Below, piece after piece: positions 36,743-48,461 of a stretch of 64,000 nt of DNA. The DNA is from Echinometra lucunter (lineage: Eukaryota > Echinodermata > Echinoidea > Camarodonta > Echinometridae). The number at the start of each line of letters is the position of its first letter. Position 1 is the stretch's first letter. The notes below the pieces were generated by a model. The model saw only the letters and a list, made by a program, of their open reading frames with translations. It had not been told where the DNA came from and made no database searches. The position numbers and the translations under genes are program-made. The stretch lies in the NCBI GenBank assembly GCA_029962745.1, contig CM057161.1, positions 11,838,436 to 11,902,435 on the forward strand, in the 5' to 3' direction.

Positions 36743-37200
36743 GATGCAAGTCAATTCGCGCAGTGTTCGCTGAAGCAGCTCAGTGGTTCTTGAAACTACT
36801 GCCCTTAGCAAGTGAGCAGGACAAACAAAAATGTGATCAAAGGGAATTATTGCAAACACACAATCACATGAATATGACTGTAAGATTGCAGTCAACCTTG
36901 GCTAATGTTGCTGAGATAACATTGGTCCTTTTTTTTAGTCAATCTGCACAGTGTGTTCACTGAAGTGGCTCAGTGATTTTCAAAATTACTGCCCTTAGGA
37001 AATTAGCGGAACAAGCATATGTGATCAAAGTGAATTTTTACAAACACATCATCATGTGAAAATGTCATCTGTTCACGGCCGGAAGGGCATTAGCTCATAT
37101 GATTTTATACAGACTTAATGCCTTTCTGGCTCCAAACAGATGATACATGAGACTGCAGTCAGCCTTGGCTAATAGTCCAGAGATACCGGTCCTTTGTAAG
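36743..37200 (+). repeat. tandem duplication of about 200 bp with a small MITE in copy 2
   Basis: Copy 1 (36743-36940) and copy 2 (36944-37200) share GCTCAGTG, CTACTGCCCTTA/TTACTGCCCTTA, CAGTCAACCTTGGCTAAT and similar words. Copy 2 is longer because of an inserted palindromic piece (37064-37142) that copy 1 lacks. Confidence 0.75.
37064..37142. mobile_element. short MITE, CATCTGTT termini
   Basis: Left CATCTGTTCACGGCCGGAAG and right GCCTTTCTGGCTCCAAACAG plus ATG form an inverted repeat. Copy 1 of the host duplication lacks it, giving an empty-site comparison. Confidence 0.6.
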
Positions 37201-37580
37201 ATAAAGATGAATAACACAGAAGACAAGCCAAGTTTGTCGGTGTAATGCTGTGCATGAATGCTCTGTGAGACCAAGGTCAACATAGCCTAGGCTTCTTTGT
37301 AATAATTTAAAGTCTTTTTAAACTCATTCCGACAAAACTGTTACAATAATAACCACATGTTGATGTAAATGTAAATAGATTACATCATGCTAAATGATCC
37401 GGAAAGAAAATGTGTTAATTGCTTCCATGCACTATTAAGGTCTGTGCCAAGGCCATGTTGTTCTTTCTGTGTGAATGTTGTCTCATGTGTAAGTATTTGC
37501 ATGGGCAATTTCCAGGGTTTGCATTTTCTGCTATTTTAACTCTTTTGTTTGCACTTGGGGCTTGGCTTGCATGATAACAA

Positions 37581-38179
37581 TTAAAGGAAAAGTAAACACT
37601 GGAGACAAGTCAATTTTAATAAAAAGAGAGAATAGAGAAAATCAATTAAATAAAAGTTGAATCAAAATTGGTTATGAAATGAGAAAGATATGAAAGTTTG
37701 AAAAGTTTGATTTATTCTGTGGTGATCCTCAAATAAGCAGTATCATATCAGAATGGCAGATTTTTTTTGTGGGTAACTCTCTATATGTTTTGTACACAAC
37801 ATTTCATATTTTCTCCATTACATGTATCTCTCAAGGTGCAGCTTGTCTCTTTCTTAGCTCAAGATACATCATGGGAAAGTGTATTTGACACAGCATATGT
37901 CGAGTTCATAAAGAAGCAAGCAGCATTTTTGGAGATAATGGAGAAAATCTGATTTATTAGTACAAAACATAAGGACAGTTGTCCACAAAAACCTGCCATT
38001 TTGAAGTGATTATATTGTCATTTTGAGGATTGCCATAGAAAGTCAATCAAGACTTTTCAAACTTTCATAACTTTCTTATTTTGTAACCGATTTTGATTCA
38101 ACTTTTTTGACTTGCTCCTTCAACATATCCTCTCTTTTCATTAAAGTTGACTTGTCCCCAGGGTTTCGTTTTTCTTTAA
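37581..38179. mobile_element. TTAA-flanked inverted-repeat element
   Basis: 599 bp including TTAA at both ends. Terminal arms: GACAAGTCAATTTTAAT on the left pairs with ATTAAAGTTGACTTGTC on the right, and further in TTATGAAATGAGAAAG pairs with CTTTCATAACTTTCTTATT-type sequence. The TTAA target suggests a piggyBac- or Kolobok-type mobiliser. No transposase inside. Confidence 0.7.
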
Positions 38180-38485
38180 CAATGATTTTTTTTTTTTTAA
38201 AGCTCATATATAGTTTTGATAAGCCCTCAAAAACTTTTTTCAGACTTCTTTACTTACCAGTAGATGATAAATGGCAAGATACTAGCAAAAGTGAGATTGT
38301 GTGAATTTTTTCCCTCCTGAAATGTAATATCAAACAAATAAGAGGCAAAAAACAATTTAAATACTGGGACAGGGATGTAAACAACTGCATCATTGTACAT
38401 TACACAGTGACTGCACAAGGGGTATCCCTGCCAAATGAATTTTGAAGGGGGCGGTCAGGCGAACGGGTGGGTAGGCGGTCCGTAG

Positions 38486-38880
38486 CAAATCTTGCAGATT
38501 GAACTACTTCCTCATTTTTCGAGCAATGCTCATGTAATTCCATACACACAATGGTCTTGGGCTGAAGATGTGCAAGACATATTTTTTCAATGGGGCAGGA
38601 ACTGCATTGCCATGGTAACGGCATGGCAATCGCATATTATGGCAATAAATCAGTGGGAAATCTTGCAGATCAAACTACTTCATCATTTTTTGAGCAGTGC
38701 TGATGAAATTTGGCACACACTTTGGTTTGGGGCTGAAGATGTACAAGACATATTTTTTGAATATGTCGGAAACTGTTGCCATGGTAATGGCATGGCAACA
38801 GCATATGGCAATGAATCAGTGGGAAATCTTGTGGATCAATCTGTTTCCTCATTTTTCGAGCAGTGCTCATGAAATTTTTT
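38486..38880 (+). repeat. 178-bp tandem repeat, about 2.2 copies
   Basis: Each unit contains AATCTTGCAGAT, GGCTGAAGATGT, CAAGACATATTTTTT and GCCATGGTAA. Copies start at about 38486, 38663 and 38836. A 126-codon frame runs across them only because the unit lacks stops in that frame. Confidence 0.8.
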
Positions 38881-39441
38881 TCCTTTTTTTTTTCTTTTTT
38901 CTTTCTCGGGAAGGGACTGGGCATGATATTCAATTTAGTTATCTCCTCATTTAATTATTTATGAAGTCCTTCCTGATAATTTTCAAATATTCTATTAAAT
39001 AGGTCTATTGTTAAAGAAAGGGGAGGGAATGGTGAGTGTGCACTTGACACCAAATCGCCTTATCGTCTTATTATAATTCTTCATACAAAGTTTCTTTATA
39101 CGAGTCTCGTGTAACTTCATTATTGTCTGATTGTCTGAACAGGCTATTAGTATAAGAAATTATGCATACCTCGTGCTTTTGGTTGCAATAAAGTATCCTA
39201 TCTTAGGTAGTGTATTATTATATATGGCAACTTCTTCAACCTTAAATTTTCATCAAAGGTCTGCTGTCCAAGGATTTTCTTTGTTTTATTCACTGACTGC
39301 TCTCAAATCCAACTGCTTTACAAAAGCTACATGTATATGATATTCACTCCATTTTCTATCTTTTCAAGGAGATGCAAAGGTCATTCATGTAACAGATTCT
39401 TATATTACTCTTATTTGTGTATGTTTTTTCTAACACTTTAG

Positions 39442-39499
39442 TTTCGGAATGGCGGATGCAGATATTATGGACGACGTTGATGTTATTTCAGCCTCGGAG
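39442..39499 (+). CDS. EDRF1: EDRF1 exon 3
   Basis: Acceptor AACACTTTAG ends at 39441; donor GTAAGT starts at 39500. The first base completes Ser; the exon then reads FGMADADIMDDVDVISASE in full codons (58 bp, ends in phase 0). Vertebrate EDRF1 has FGMAYDFIDSVGNDVDVVSD at this place. The internal ATG could be mistaken for a start codon, but the upstream SSFGM context argues for an internal exon. Confidence 0.9.
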
Positions 39500-39559
39500 G
39501 TAAGTGGAGACTGACTTGTCCAAAATATAAAAAAGCACTCTCTTTTTATTAGATTCAAT

Positions 39560-40333
39560 AGGCGCATTCACACACAAGAGGAATTGAAATTTGAATCGTG
39601 ATTCAAATTGTGATCCAAATTTCAGTTTTACTGCTACCATTCACAAGCAAGGAAAAATCAAAATTTTGATTGTGATTCTAATCGCGATTCAAATTTCGAT
39701 TTTGTTTTTGACCATTCATACAGACATGAGGAAGTAACGGAAACAGGCAGAAGAGCCCACAAACTTCCCCGCTTTAACTTCTGTTATACACCATCTGGAC
39801 GGGGGAAAATGCACATCAACAGTAAAAGGGCTACAGAAAGTACAGCAACAAACTCAGGAATTAGATACTAAATAATAATGTACTACTAGTGTTATACAAA
39901 ACATTTGTTTACTATAAGAGATCAACAGCGCCAAGATAGCGTGCAGTGTGTACATGCTCATGCATATGTAGTGCATGCATCCTTTACGTGACATACATGT
40001 ACACTCCATACACTGCATACACATACACTGCATACGCATACACAGCATACGCATACACTGCGTGCATAGTGCATTGATCACACAAGCGCAAAGAATGATG
40101 GTATAGATAAAACCGATTTTCTAATCGCGATTCCGTTCACACACACAACGCACAGCAATTAATTGCGATTATTCTGAAAAATCGCACTTCTACCTGCGAG
40201 TTGAATTGCGATTAGAATCTGGTTATTATTAGTGAGATTATTCTGTCCACACAAGAAATAAAATTGAAATTCTAATCGCGATTAGAAAATCGATTTTTGA
40301 ATCTTACTTTTTGCCTTGTGTGTGAACGCCCCT
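39560..40333. mobile_element. 774-bp MITE, AGGCGC-TTCACAC termini, AAT target duplication
   Basis: Left AGGCGCATTCACACACAAG and right TTGTGTGTGAACGCCCCT are inverted and flanked by AAT on both sides (39557-39559, 40334-40336). Internal subterminal arms are built of TTGAATCGTGATT-like words. A CATACACTG minisatellite sits inside (about 40005-40065). No coding capacity. The 3-bp target fits a PIF/Harbinger-type mobiliser. Confidence 0.85.
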
Positions 40334-40336
40334 AAT

Positions 40337-41818
40337 GTTTCTTGAATGCATTTTGGCCCATTGAAGATACTCCATCCCTTCATCAAATTTGATATTCTTT
40401 GAGTGGTCTGGTGTTAAAAAAAAGTAAAAGCCCTTTTTCCACTGGTTGATGTTGTGTGTGTGTGTGTGTATGTAATCATGAGTGGAGGGTGTTGCTGCTA
40501 TTTTTGTTTTTATTCTTGCTATATGTATGCACAGAGTCTGTTATGTCAGAAATAAAATTCAGTATATATGCAGAAGTTGCATGAATTTGACCAAAATGCA
40601 GAAACCTACTGTTATGATATGTACCGGTACTTGTAATACATTGCAAATTTCTTTATTTTTAGTTCACCATTCTCGCTCATTTTGGATTTGCTTGATATTG
40701 TGTGAGATTTGTTTAATACCAAAATAGCATGCAAGACTTCCATTTTTTAATTCACAGTGCAGACTTACATATGTATTTTGGATTTATCTGAATGCTTCCA
40801 AGTAAAATGAATTCATGTTCAGTTATATCAGAAATGAATTTTTATACAACTTGTGTAAGATAAAATGGTATAGTTTGGAAGTAGAGAAAATATGAAGATA
40901 CATATATATTCAAGAATGGGAACAAAAATGAAATAAAAAGCTGAAAAATATCATGCTAAAGCATCACACTCTGCCTCAGATTACCAGCTTTGCAGGATAT
41001 GAAGATGGAGAAGAAAACAAACAAACAGACTTATGTCAGCAGAATTGGGTCGCAGTTAATGGAGAGAGAGCTCAGAATATGAAGCCAAACTGGCACAATA
41101 TGAAGATTTCAATATTTAATGAATATGGGAACTGCATTTTATAGGTTGAATATTAAATGAGAAAGCTTACATCACTAAACCATCTGCTCAGGGCGAAGAT
41201 GGAAGTGATTTGGTATTGCCTACTGGCAAGTGTTTGCTCTCAAGAGCCACTTGTTTTGATGAAAAATTCTATGACCTGGTTTCGCGTTTGCAATCTAATT
41301 GTGGATGCGGTATGGAAATGATGTTTCTTTTGTGTTTGAAGTGCACGCTGCGCAGCGCCACTGCCATTTTCTTTTGTTACTCCAAATATGAACGTACACA
41401 TGGTGACAAAAATACCTCGAAGCAGAAAGTGGTTTAGCTCTGGAGACTTCCAAAAGAGCTCTGTCGAAAATAGGAAAATGCATTGAGGAAATGTCTCCCT
41501 AGCAAATAACAAATCCAGAAATAGCTCTTGAGAACAAAGCATTTGTATTTGTTATGATGATAAACAAAAGGGAATATATATCGCCAATTAAATTATCATT
41601 TTCTATTTTTGTGTTAAAGTTTCCTCCTAGTAAATTTCATTCTATAAGTGGATTTGACATCTGTGGAAAAGATGTTAGGGAAATTGGAATCTTTACATTG
41701 AGAATGGATTAAGATGTGTTTTGCACTGTATAATTTTGTCTTTTTGTGACGATTATTTATTTTTTTTTTTGCATAGAGATGGCTTACATAAAGATATTTT
41801 TATGATCTTGTTTATTAG
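40337..41818 (+). other. part of EDRF1 intron 3, no gene seen
   Basis: Intron 3 spans 39500-42861. This part has a short (GT)n at about 40454-40468 and a weak inverted repeat around 41228-41545 (CTCTCAAGAGCCACTTG against TAGCTCTTGAGAAC), perhaps an old MITE. Confidence 0.4.
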
Positions 41819-42305
41819 CTCCTCTCTCTCTCTCTCTCTCTCTCCATCTTTGAGGCATGCAAAAATGAACTTAACTGTTCATTTGGTAGAATTGGTCAGT
41901 TTTTATTAAGACATTTTGTTTTTTAAAGTTCTATTTGCTTTTACCTCAAAGATTGATTTTTGTGGTAGAAAAGCAACAATAAACTAACTCTTCTTAGCCA
42001 TCCTCCATCCTTCCTTGCTGTCTCTGTTTCTCTCCATTTCTTGTATTCTCCCTCTTTCTCTCTCTCTCTCTCTTCTCTCTCTCTCTTCATCTCTGAGGCA
42101 TGCAAAATGGACTTAACTGTTCATTTGGTAGAATTGGTCAGTTTTTATGAGAAATTCTGTTTTTTAGAGTCATATTTGTTTTTACTGCAAAGGTTAATTT
42201 TGTGGTAGAAAAGCAACAGTAAACTAACTCTTCTTAGCCATCCTCCATCCTCCCTTGCTGTCTCTCTTTCTCTCCATTTCTGGTATTCCCCCTCTTTCTC
42301 TCTCT

Positions 42306-42340
<35 letters not shown>

Positions 42341-42605
42341 ATCTCTGAGGCATGCAAAAATGGACTTAACTGTTCATTTGGTAGAATTGGTCAGTTTTTA
42401 TGAGAAATTCTGTTTTTTAAAGTCATATTTGTTTTTACCGCAAAGGTTAATTTTGTGGTAGAAAAGCAACAGTAAACTTCCTTACTTGTTTAAACTCTTC
42501 TTATCTGTCCCTCCATCCTCCCTTGCTGTCTCTGTTTCTCTCCATTTCCTGTATTCCCCCTCTTTCTCTCTCTCTCTCTCTCTCTCTCCCTCTCTTCCTC
42601 TCCCC
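41819..42605 (+). repeat. about 240-bp tandem repeat with CT-rich segment, 3+ copies
   Basis: Units begin with a CT microsatellite at about 41819, 42056, 42297 and 42562. Each is followed by GAGGCATGCAAAA, GGACTTAACTGTTCATTTGG (AACTTAACTG in copy 1), TAGAATTGGTCAGTTTTTAT and GTGGTAGAAAAGCAACA. The last copy stops after the CT tract. It ends about 260 bp before the exon 4 acceptor. Confidence 0.9.
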
Positions 42606-42861
42606 TCTATGTTTACTTTTTAAAAAAAAAACTTATTTTATTTTTCCATCTATTCTCAAATGTTGCCTTTCATTCGTTCCCCCTTAATCTGTGAGCATTA
42701 TCTTTTTCTTCTGTTATATGCTTTGTCACATATTTACCTCTGTTTATTTTCGCTCATGGTTCCAATTTATTTATGCATTGCAGATTGTAGTTGAAAAAAG
42801 TAAGATATGAAAAAGTTTTTAGAATTGATTTTCCACCTATTTAATTTTTTGTTTTACTCAG

Positions 42862-42987
42862 AATATAAAAAGGTTGCTGAAGATCCCCTTCAGCAATGAG
42901 CAGGTCAGCTTAGCAGTTCATCGCATTGGTAAAACTCTTCTTCTGGACAAGCTGGATCTCTACAAGCATCTAAGGGATGCCTCACAG
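42862..42987 (+). CDS. EDRF1: EDRF1 exon 4
   Basis: Acceptor TTTTACTCAG ends at 42861; donor GTAGGA starts at 42988. 126 bp, 42 codons, phase 0 on both sides. It reads NIKRLLKIPFSNEQVSLAVH then RIGKTLLLDKLDLYKHLRDA-SQ. Vertebrate EDRF1 has NIKRLLKIPYSKSHVSMAVH and RIGRTLLLDELD here, so identity is high and the call is the strongest anchor for the gene name. The last part of this exon with its donor is copied many times in the next intron. Confidence 0.96.
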
Positions 42988-44310
42988 GTAGGAAGACCAT
43001 TGTTGACACAGAACACTAAACTTGATCTATACAGTGGATGCTTTCCACTTATTGAGCAAACCCTGGGCGCTGTTTCACAAAGAGTTAAAGGCATTGGCTA
43101 ACTTTGTGAGCAGCAGATTTAAAAAATTCTCAAACTAAGATGAAACGTGTATGAGTACCTTGTATTTGTACTAAAAAACCCTGAAACCAACCATAATTTG
43201 GAATGAAAAACTGTTAGTAAGACGCAAACCGCGATTTTATCATTTTTGGTCTCAGAGACAATAAATACATGTAAGGGAACCGTTTCGCTCGAGTTGAAAA
43301 AAAAATTTATCTGCCTCACTTCGCTTGATACGCCAGTACACATAGTATGGTCCGGTGAGCCATGCGCACATGCGCACTCCTTACGTCTAGTCTGTATAAC
43401 TGACCTTTATATATTTTTCAAACATTGGTTCACATTTCTAATGTTTGAAAATACTTCCTGTGGATATTATACTTTGAAACTTTCAGATTGGTATTTTTAC
43501 ACTATAACCCTTACGTTTATCCCATTTTCAAGTAGCAAATTGAGTTTTTTTGATAATTATAACAATGTTAACTAATGCCTTTAAGTGTGACTTAAAATTG
43601 CTCTTAAATTCCTAGTTGTGTGCGGTATGTAACACATCACTGCGTTGGTCAGATCATGCTCAGAGGACACGTGCTACTGGGTAGTCATCAATGAGATTAC
43701 TTGTTTAAATACCATATGCGCTTTGGCACTTAAGCATGACTTTAAGTCACACTTAACTCTTTGTGAAACACCCCCCGGTCTACTATAAGTGAGCTTTTGG
43801 TTAGAGAGATCACTGTTTCACACTGCAAACTTGATCGATACAAACATATAAGGGTAGCTATAGGTTTGGAGGCCATCGCTTGCATCCAACTGCTTCATTG
43901 GTACAGAATCTAAAGGATAACTCACACTCACAAGTAAGGAGAGCCCTATTCACATCATGAAAATAATCTGTACAAGAATTTAAAAGATGTCTCAGAGGTA
44001 AGGAGAGCCCTCTTAACATTATAAACATGACAAGCATCGAAAGGATGCCTCACTAGTAAAGAGAGCCCTATTCACGTCATAGATATGGTTTCTACAAATA
44101 ATATACATGTATGTATGATCTCTACAATCATCTTACGGATGCCTCATAGGTATTTTAATAAGGAGAGCACTATTCACATAAAATGGTCTCAACAAGCATC
44201 TAAATGATGCCTCACCCTAAGGAAAGCCCTATTCACATAAAATGATCTCTACAAGCATCTAGAGGATGCCTTACAGGTGAGAAGAGCCCTTTGCAGACCA
44301 CAAACTTGAT
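42988..44310 (+). repeat. degenerate tandem array derived from the end of EDRF1 exon 4 and its donor
   Basis: Units of about 60-70 bp resemble the exon-intron junction: CTACAAGCATCTAAAGGATG, CCTCACAG, GTAAGGAGAGCCCTATTCAC. Copies are visible at about 43022, 43827-43960, 43964-44026, 44027-44089, 44118-44182, 44183-44241, 44242-44303 and a partial at 44304. The first copies are separated by the inserted element 43065-43777. Several units keep an AG|GTAAGG-like donor (for example after TCTCAGAG at about 44001) but none shows a matching acceptor. Confidence 0.8.
43065..43777. mobile_element. inverted-repeat element, GTTTCACAAAGAGTTAA termini
   Basis: Left GCTGTTTCACAAAGAGTTAA pairs with right TTAACTCTTTGTGAAACACC; about 713 bp. 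The tips resemble the GGGC-GTTTCATAAA MITEs (7039, 14813, 58233) but the inside is unrelated. It splits the exon-4-derived array. Confidence 0.75.
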
Positions 44311-44351
44311 TTCTACAAGTAGCATATTGGCAAAACTCCCAAGTTTTGGAA

Positions 44352-44760
44352 GGAGGAATTAGCTCAGTCTGAAAAGCATCTGCCTGTCAAACCAAATGTT
44401 ATAGTTCAAGTCCACCCTGGGCAGATGACTGAAGCCTACGTTGTGTGTTACCTGCCCTTCCCTTGTTTAATACATGGCTGACTATGCTACAGTGAAAAGA
44501 CTATATCTTTTGGATAAGACATTAATAAGAGGCCCTGTGCAGAAGAGAGTCACCTCCTATGTATGTTAGGAACCCTGTGCACTATTCGAAGAAGAATAGG
44601 GGAAAACCTCGGTGTAGTGGTGTACCTGCAAATCCCAATCAGTTACACCGGTTGGAGAGACCTGAGGGTCACAGTGATAAAATTCAATCTTCCCTAGTTC
44701 CCAGCTGTAAGTGACGCCAAGCATCTAAAGGATAATAGTAATATGAGAATTATGCGCTTT
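44352..44760 (+). mobile_element. tRNA-derived SINE
   Basis: Head GGAATTAGCTCAGTCTGAAA with A-box character and AGTTCAAGTCC as B-box. The body contains GGATAAGACATTAATAAGAG and CACTATTCGAAGAAGAATAG, then a 3' part with TAGTAATATGAGAATTATG. Its 3' two-thirds are included in the 721-bp duplication. Confidence 0.65.
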
Positions 44761-45285
44761 GTCTAAAGCCACCAACACCATACACTCATTAAATTCTATG
44801 AAAGCACTTTTCAAAACTAACCTCGGGGTATTTTTTTTTAGAAAAGCGCAGTTATAAAACCTGACCACATTATCAACTTGCTCACCTAGATATTTGAACC
44901 CTACCCCATTGTTTGTTTAGGTCATGTTAACCCTAAACAATAAGAGCACTTCCTCTTTTTTTTTTTTTGGGGGGGGGGCATTAGTAACAAGGGTAAGGGT
45001 GTGTGTAGTTACATAGTAGGAATAGTTTTTTGAAACAACATAATTTAGAGGAAACTCACTCCCTCAAGTCAAGTTGTTTTTAATTCAAGGCTAAGATGGA
45101 ATGAAACAGATCAAGAAAATTTGAACAAAATTGGACACTGAATAAGAAAGTTATGCCTATGTTAAATTATCTGTTTTTGAAAATTCCATGGCTATTGGTG
45201 ATATAATTTATGGACAACTCTCAATATGTTTCGTACATAGAATTTCACATATTCTTTTGTACCTTGAAGAACGTATGCTTTCATC
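44565..45285 (+). repeat. 721-bp tandem duplication, copy A (intact)
   Basis: Begins GTTAGGAACCCTGTGCAC and recurs at 45286. It includes the SINE 3' part, a G-run at about 44971, and a repeat tail with GGACAACTCTCAATATG. It is the uninterrupted reference for the split copy B. Confidence 0.9.
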
Positions 45286-45741
45286 GTTAGGAACCCTGTG
45301 CACTATTCGAAGAAGAATAGGGGAAAACACCGGTGTAGTGGTGTACCTGCAAATCCCAATCAGTTACACCGGTTGGAGAGACCTGGGGGTCACAGTGATG
45401 AAATTCAATCTTTCCCAGTTCCCAGCTGTGACGCCAAGCATCTAAAGGATAATAGTAATATGAGAATTATGCACTTTGTCTAAAGACACCAACACCATAC
45501 ACTCATTGAATTTTATGAAAGCACTTTTCAAAACTAACCTCGGGGTGTTTTTTTTAGAAAAGCGCAGTTATAAAACCTGACCACATTATCAACTTGCTCA
45601 CCTAGATATTTGAACCCTACCCCATTGTTTGTTTAGGTCATGTTAACCCTAAACAATAAGAGCACTTCCTCCTTTTTTGTTGGGGGGGGGGGGCATTAGT
45701 AATGAGGGTACTAAGGATGCAGTACTGTGTGTAGTTACATA

Positions 45742-46633
45742 AGGCATTTCACACCTACCCGATCAGGAAAAATACCCGTAAATTATGAGAACTTGTTAAG
45801 GCCCCAAAATACCCGATAATTGTTTCGCGCTTTCACATCTACCTGAGAACAAAACCTCTTTGGGGTAAGTTCTCGAAGTTACGAGCATGCACCGATTTAT
45901 TTTGCAGATGAGGCTCGCGCTTTTAAATTCGCTCAGCTAGCTCAGCTCTTGCTATGATAGCGCTAGCTAGTTAGCTCGATGCGATCATCGATACGTCTCT
46001 ACATATCGATGTACACTTGCAGTCTGATAATCTCTCTTTAGAACTTTCAGTTTATTTTTATTTCAAGAGGTATCCTCTCAAACCCGAGCTAGGCTGGCAA
46101 GTCTTGCAGCCAGCATATCGTAGATAGTCCTATTTCTTTGGCTGGAGGAGGCCACTGCCATGTACACCTCCTCCTTCCTCCACATGGCTATCAGCGATGA
46201 TCAGATGATGACATACTACCGCATCGATATATCAGAATAAATCATAAATGAAAAAAGGGGAACAAAACTTTACAAAAACAACGACGTAGCTAGAAATAGA
46301 CAATACAAATCTCAAATCCAGACTGTGCGGTACACAAACGATAAAGACGTCCAATACGTACACCCAGTACAGTACATGGTTCGTGCGCCAGTGCTTGGTG
46401 GAATAGAAGTTCTCGTGATTTGCTTTCACATTACAAAAATCCCTGCGACCTTGGAGAAAGTACTCGTAATTTTGAGAAAGTACCTACTAATTTACGGGTA
46501 TTTGCTTACGGGGATATTATGCGTAATTTGGTTTCACACTGGCAAAATACCTGGTATTTTCTGATCGGGGTAGAATACCCGATCTGAAAATGCCAGGTAT
46601 TTTTCCTGATCGGGTAGGTGTGAAAGCGCCTAT
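45742..46633. mobile_element. 892-bp MITE, AGGC-TTTCACACC termini, ATA target duplication
   Basis: Left AGGCATTTCACACCTACCCG and right GGGTAGGTGTGAAAGCGCCT are inverted. ATA flanks both sides (45739-45741, 46634-46636). Subterminal arms carry GATCAGGAAAAATACC/GGTATTTTTCCTGATC. No coding capacity. Confidence 0.9.
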
Positions 46634-46636
46634 ACA

Positions 46637-47141
46637 GTGCGTCCCAAAAAAAACTTTACACTTTTGAAATGGCCGCCAAATGAAAAATACAAGATTATGG
46701 AAGAAAAAGGTTTATATGTATGGATAGCTCATGGACTCAACTTTCATATGAGACCAAAAAGGCTGAAAATAATTCATGCTTGAGTGAGCACTGCTCACTT
46801 TTGTAAAGAGTATGAAAATTAGGTTGCGCAGGAATTGCACCTTTCAATTTGTGAGAGATGAGTCCTTTGGAGGTTACAGAATTGAGGGTGATATGATGAA
46901 TTCATGATCAGTTGCAATCAGTTAAGGTTTGCTGAGTGAGTTTTATGGTTTATTAAATCAAAATTTTATGCATGAGTGAACAGGAATTGCATTCATTATT
47001 GTAGCATTGTACCTTTCCCTGGTAAACTCAGTGGTGTGTTCATGGGAGTCAGGATTGGGTGATGGTACATGTTGCAGGCCGGAGGTGAGATAGGGTAAGA
47101 CTTTGTTAGGTAGATGGGATAAGGGTCAAGAGGACAGTATG

Positions 47142-47176
<35 letters not shown>

Positions 47177-47860
47177 TGCTTCCTGTGTGCTAGTGCATAT
47201 CTTGACATTCTTTGGTCTCCACTTCAAAATATCCAAACCACCTTCCCTTATCCCTTATGAAGAGAGCAAGATTTTGCATTGAAGGAGGAGGTGGACATGT
47301 GGACCACTGAACTAGCAAACTTTGATTTTCAGTTTCCATTATCATTTATTTCCCCATTTTCTCTCATACAAGATGGATGAAACAGTTTTTTGTAAAATTG
47401 AAATGAATGAAAATCAACTGAAAACAAAGACTGACATGTTCATTTTACCAATTTGTGTTACACTGTACCGTTTTTCTTGCCCAAAACTCAACTGCTAAAA
47501 TGACTGGTTGGTTGGATAAATTTTGACTGAGTGACTGACTGAGTTATTGATTAATTATGATTGATTTATTGAATAATTCATTGATTGAATCAGCTGAATG
47601 GGGATTGAATGCTTGATTGATTAATTCATTGACTGATACATTGATTAGTTGAATGATACCTAAATATTGATTGTCTAACTTACGGTATTGATTGACTGAC
47701 CGATAGAATGCGATTGACTTCAGGTGTTAATGGGTGACACCAGTCCCAGTCCAATTTTGGAAATGCAGGTAGAATTCGGGATAAGGGAATGTGGTCGGGA
47801 TGTTTTGGAGAGGAGACCAACGGATGTGAATTGTCAAGATATGCACAAGCACACCCAGGA

Positions 47861-47895
<35 letters not shown>

Positions 47896-48461
47896 GGGAG
47901 GGGGAGAGAGAGAGGGAGGGAGGGGGAGAGAGAGGGAGGGGGGGGGGGGAGAGCATGCATGTCCTCTAACCCTTATCCCATCTACCCAACAAAGTCCTAC
48001 CTTACATCTCACCTCCCCTGCACCATGTACCATTCACCCAATCCTGACTCCCATGAACACACCACTGAGTCTACCAGGGAAAGGTACAATGCTACAATAA
48101 TGAATGCAATTCCTGTTCACTCATGCATAAAATTTTGATTTAATAAACCATAAGATTCACTCAGCAAACATAAACTGACTGCAACTGATCATAAATTTAT
48201 CATATCATCCTCAATTTTGTAACCTCCAAAGGACTTACCTCTCACAAATTGGAAGGCGCAATTCCTGCGCAACCTAATTTTCATACCCTTTACAAAAGTG
48301 AGCAGTGCTCACCCAAGCATGAATTATTTTCGGCCTTTTTGGTCTCATATGAAAGTTGAGTCCATGAGCTATCCATACATATAAACGTTTTTCTTCCAGG
48401 ATCATGTATTTTTCATTTGGCGGCCATTTCAAAAGTGTAAAGTTTTTTTTGGGACGCACTG
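46637..48461. mobile_element. 1.8-kb mariner-ended palindromic element
   Basis: TA at 46635-46636 and 48462-48463. Ends are CAGTGCGTCCCAAAAAAAAC and its near-complement GTTTTTTTTGGGACGCACTG minus one T. The arms are about 600 bp or more long (46637-47275 against about 47760-48461) and mirror each other including a C-run plus (CT)n on the left and a (GA)n plus G-run on the right. The central loop (about 47280-47755) is rich in TTGATTGA words. No transposase; it is a non-autonomous Tc1/mariner-type element judged by TA target and CAGTG tips. Confidence 0.9.

Larger units (their letters stand above)
31819..39441 (+). other. EDRF1 intron 2
   Basis: 7.6 kb. Contains an L2-like LINE fragment (32750-33830), (AC)n-(AT)n at 33850-33896, a trinucleotide-type AAT/GAT tract (34438-34720) and TTTGAC repeats at 35174-35199. 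Also present are a tandem duplication (36743-37200), a TTAA-flanked inverted-repeat element (37581-38179) and 178-bp tandem repeats (38486-38880). No other exon is supported; 33950-34430 and 34740-36740 hold nothing recognisable beyond a G-run at 35700. Confidence 0.6.

Noticed and set aside
38492..38872. 126-codon ORF with internal repeats
   Set aside because: Spans a 178-bp tandem repeat whose length is not a multiple of three throughout; no known domain, no splice context.
39449..39499. EDRF1 translation start at ATG 39449
   Set aside because: Upstream codons SSFG match the family and a good acceptor precedes it, so it is an internal exon.
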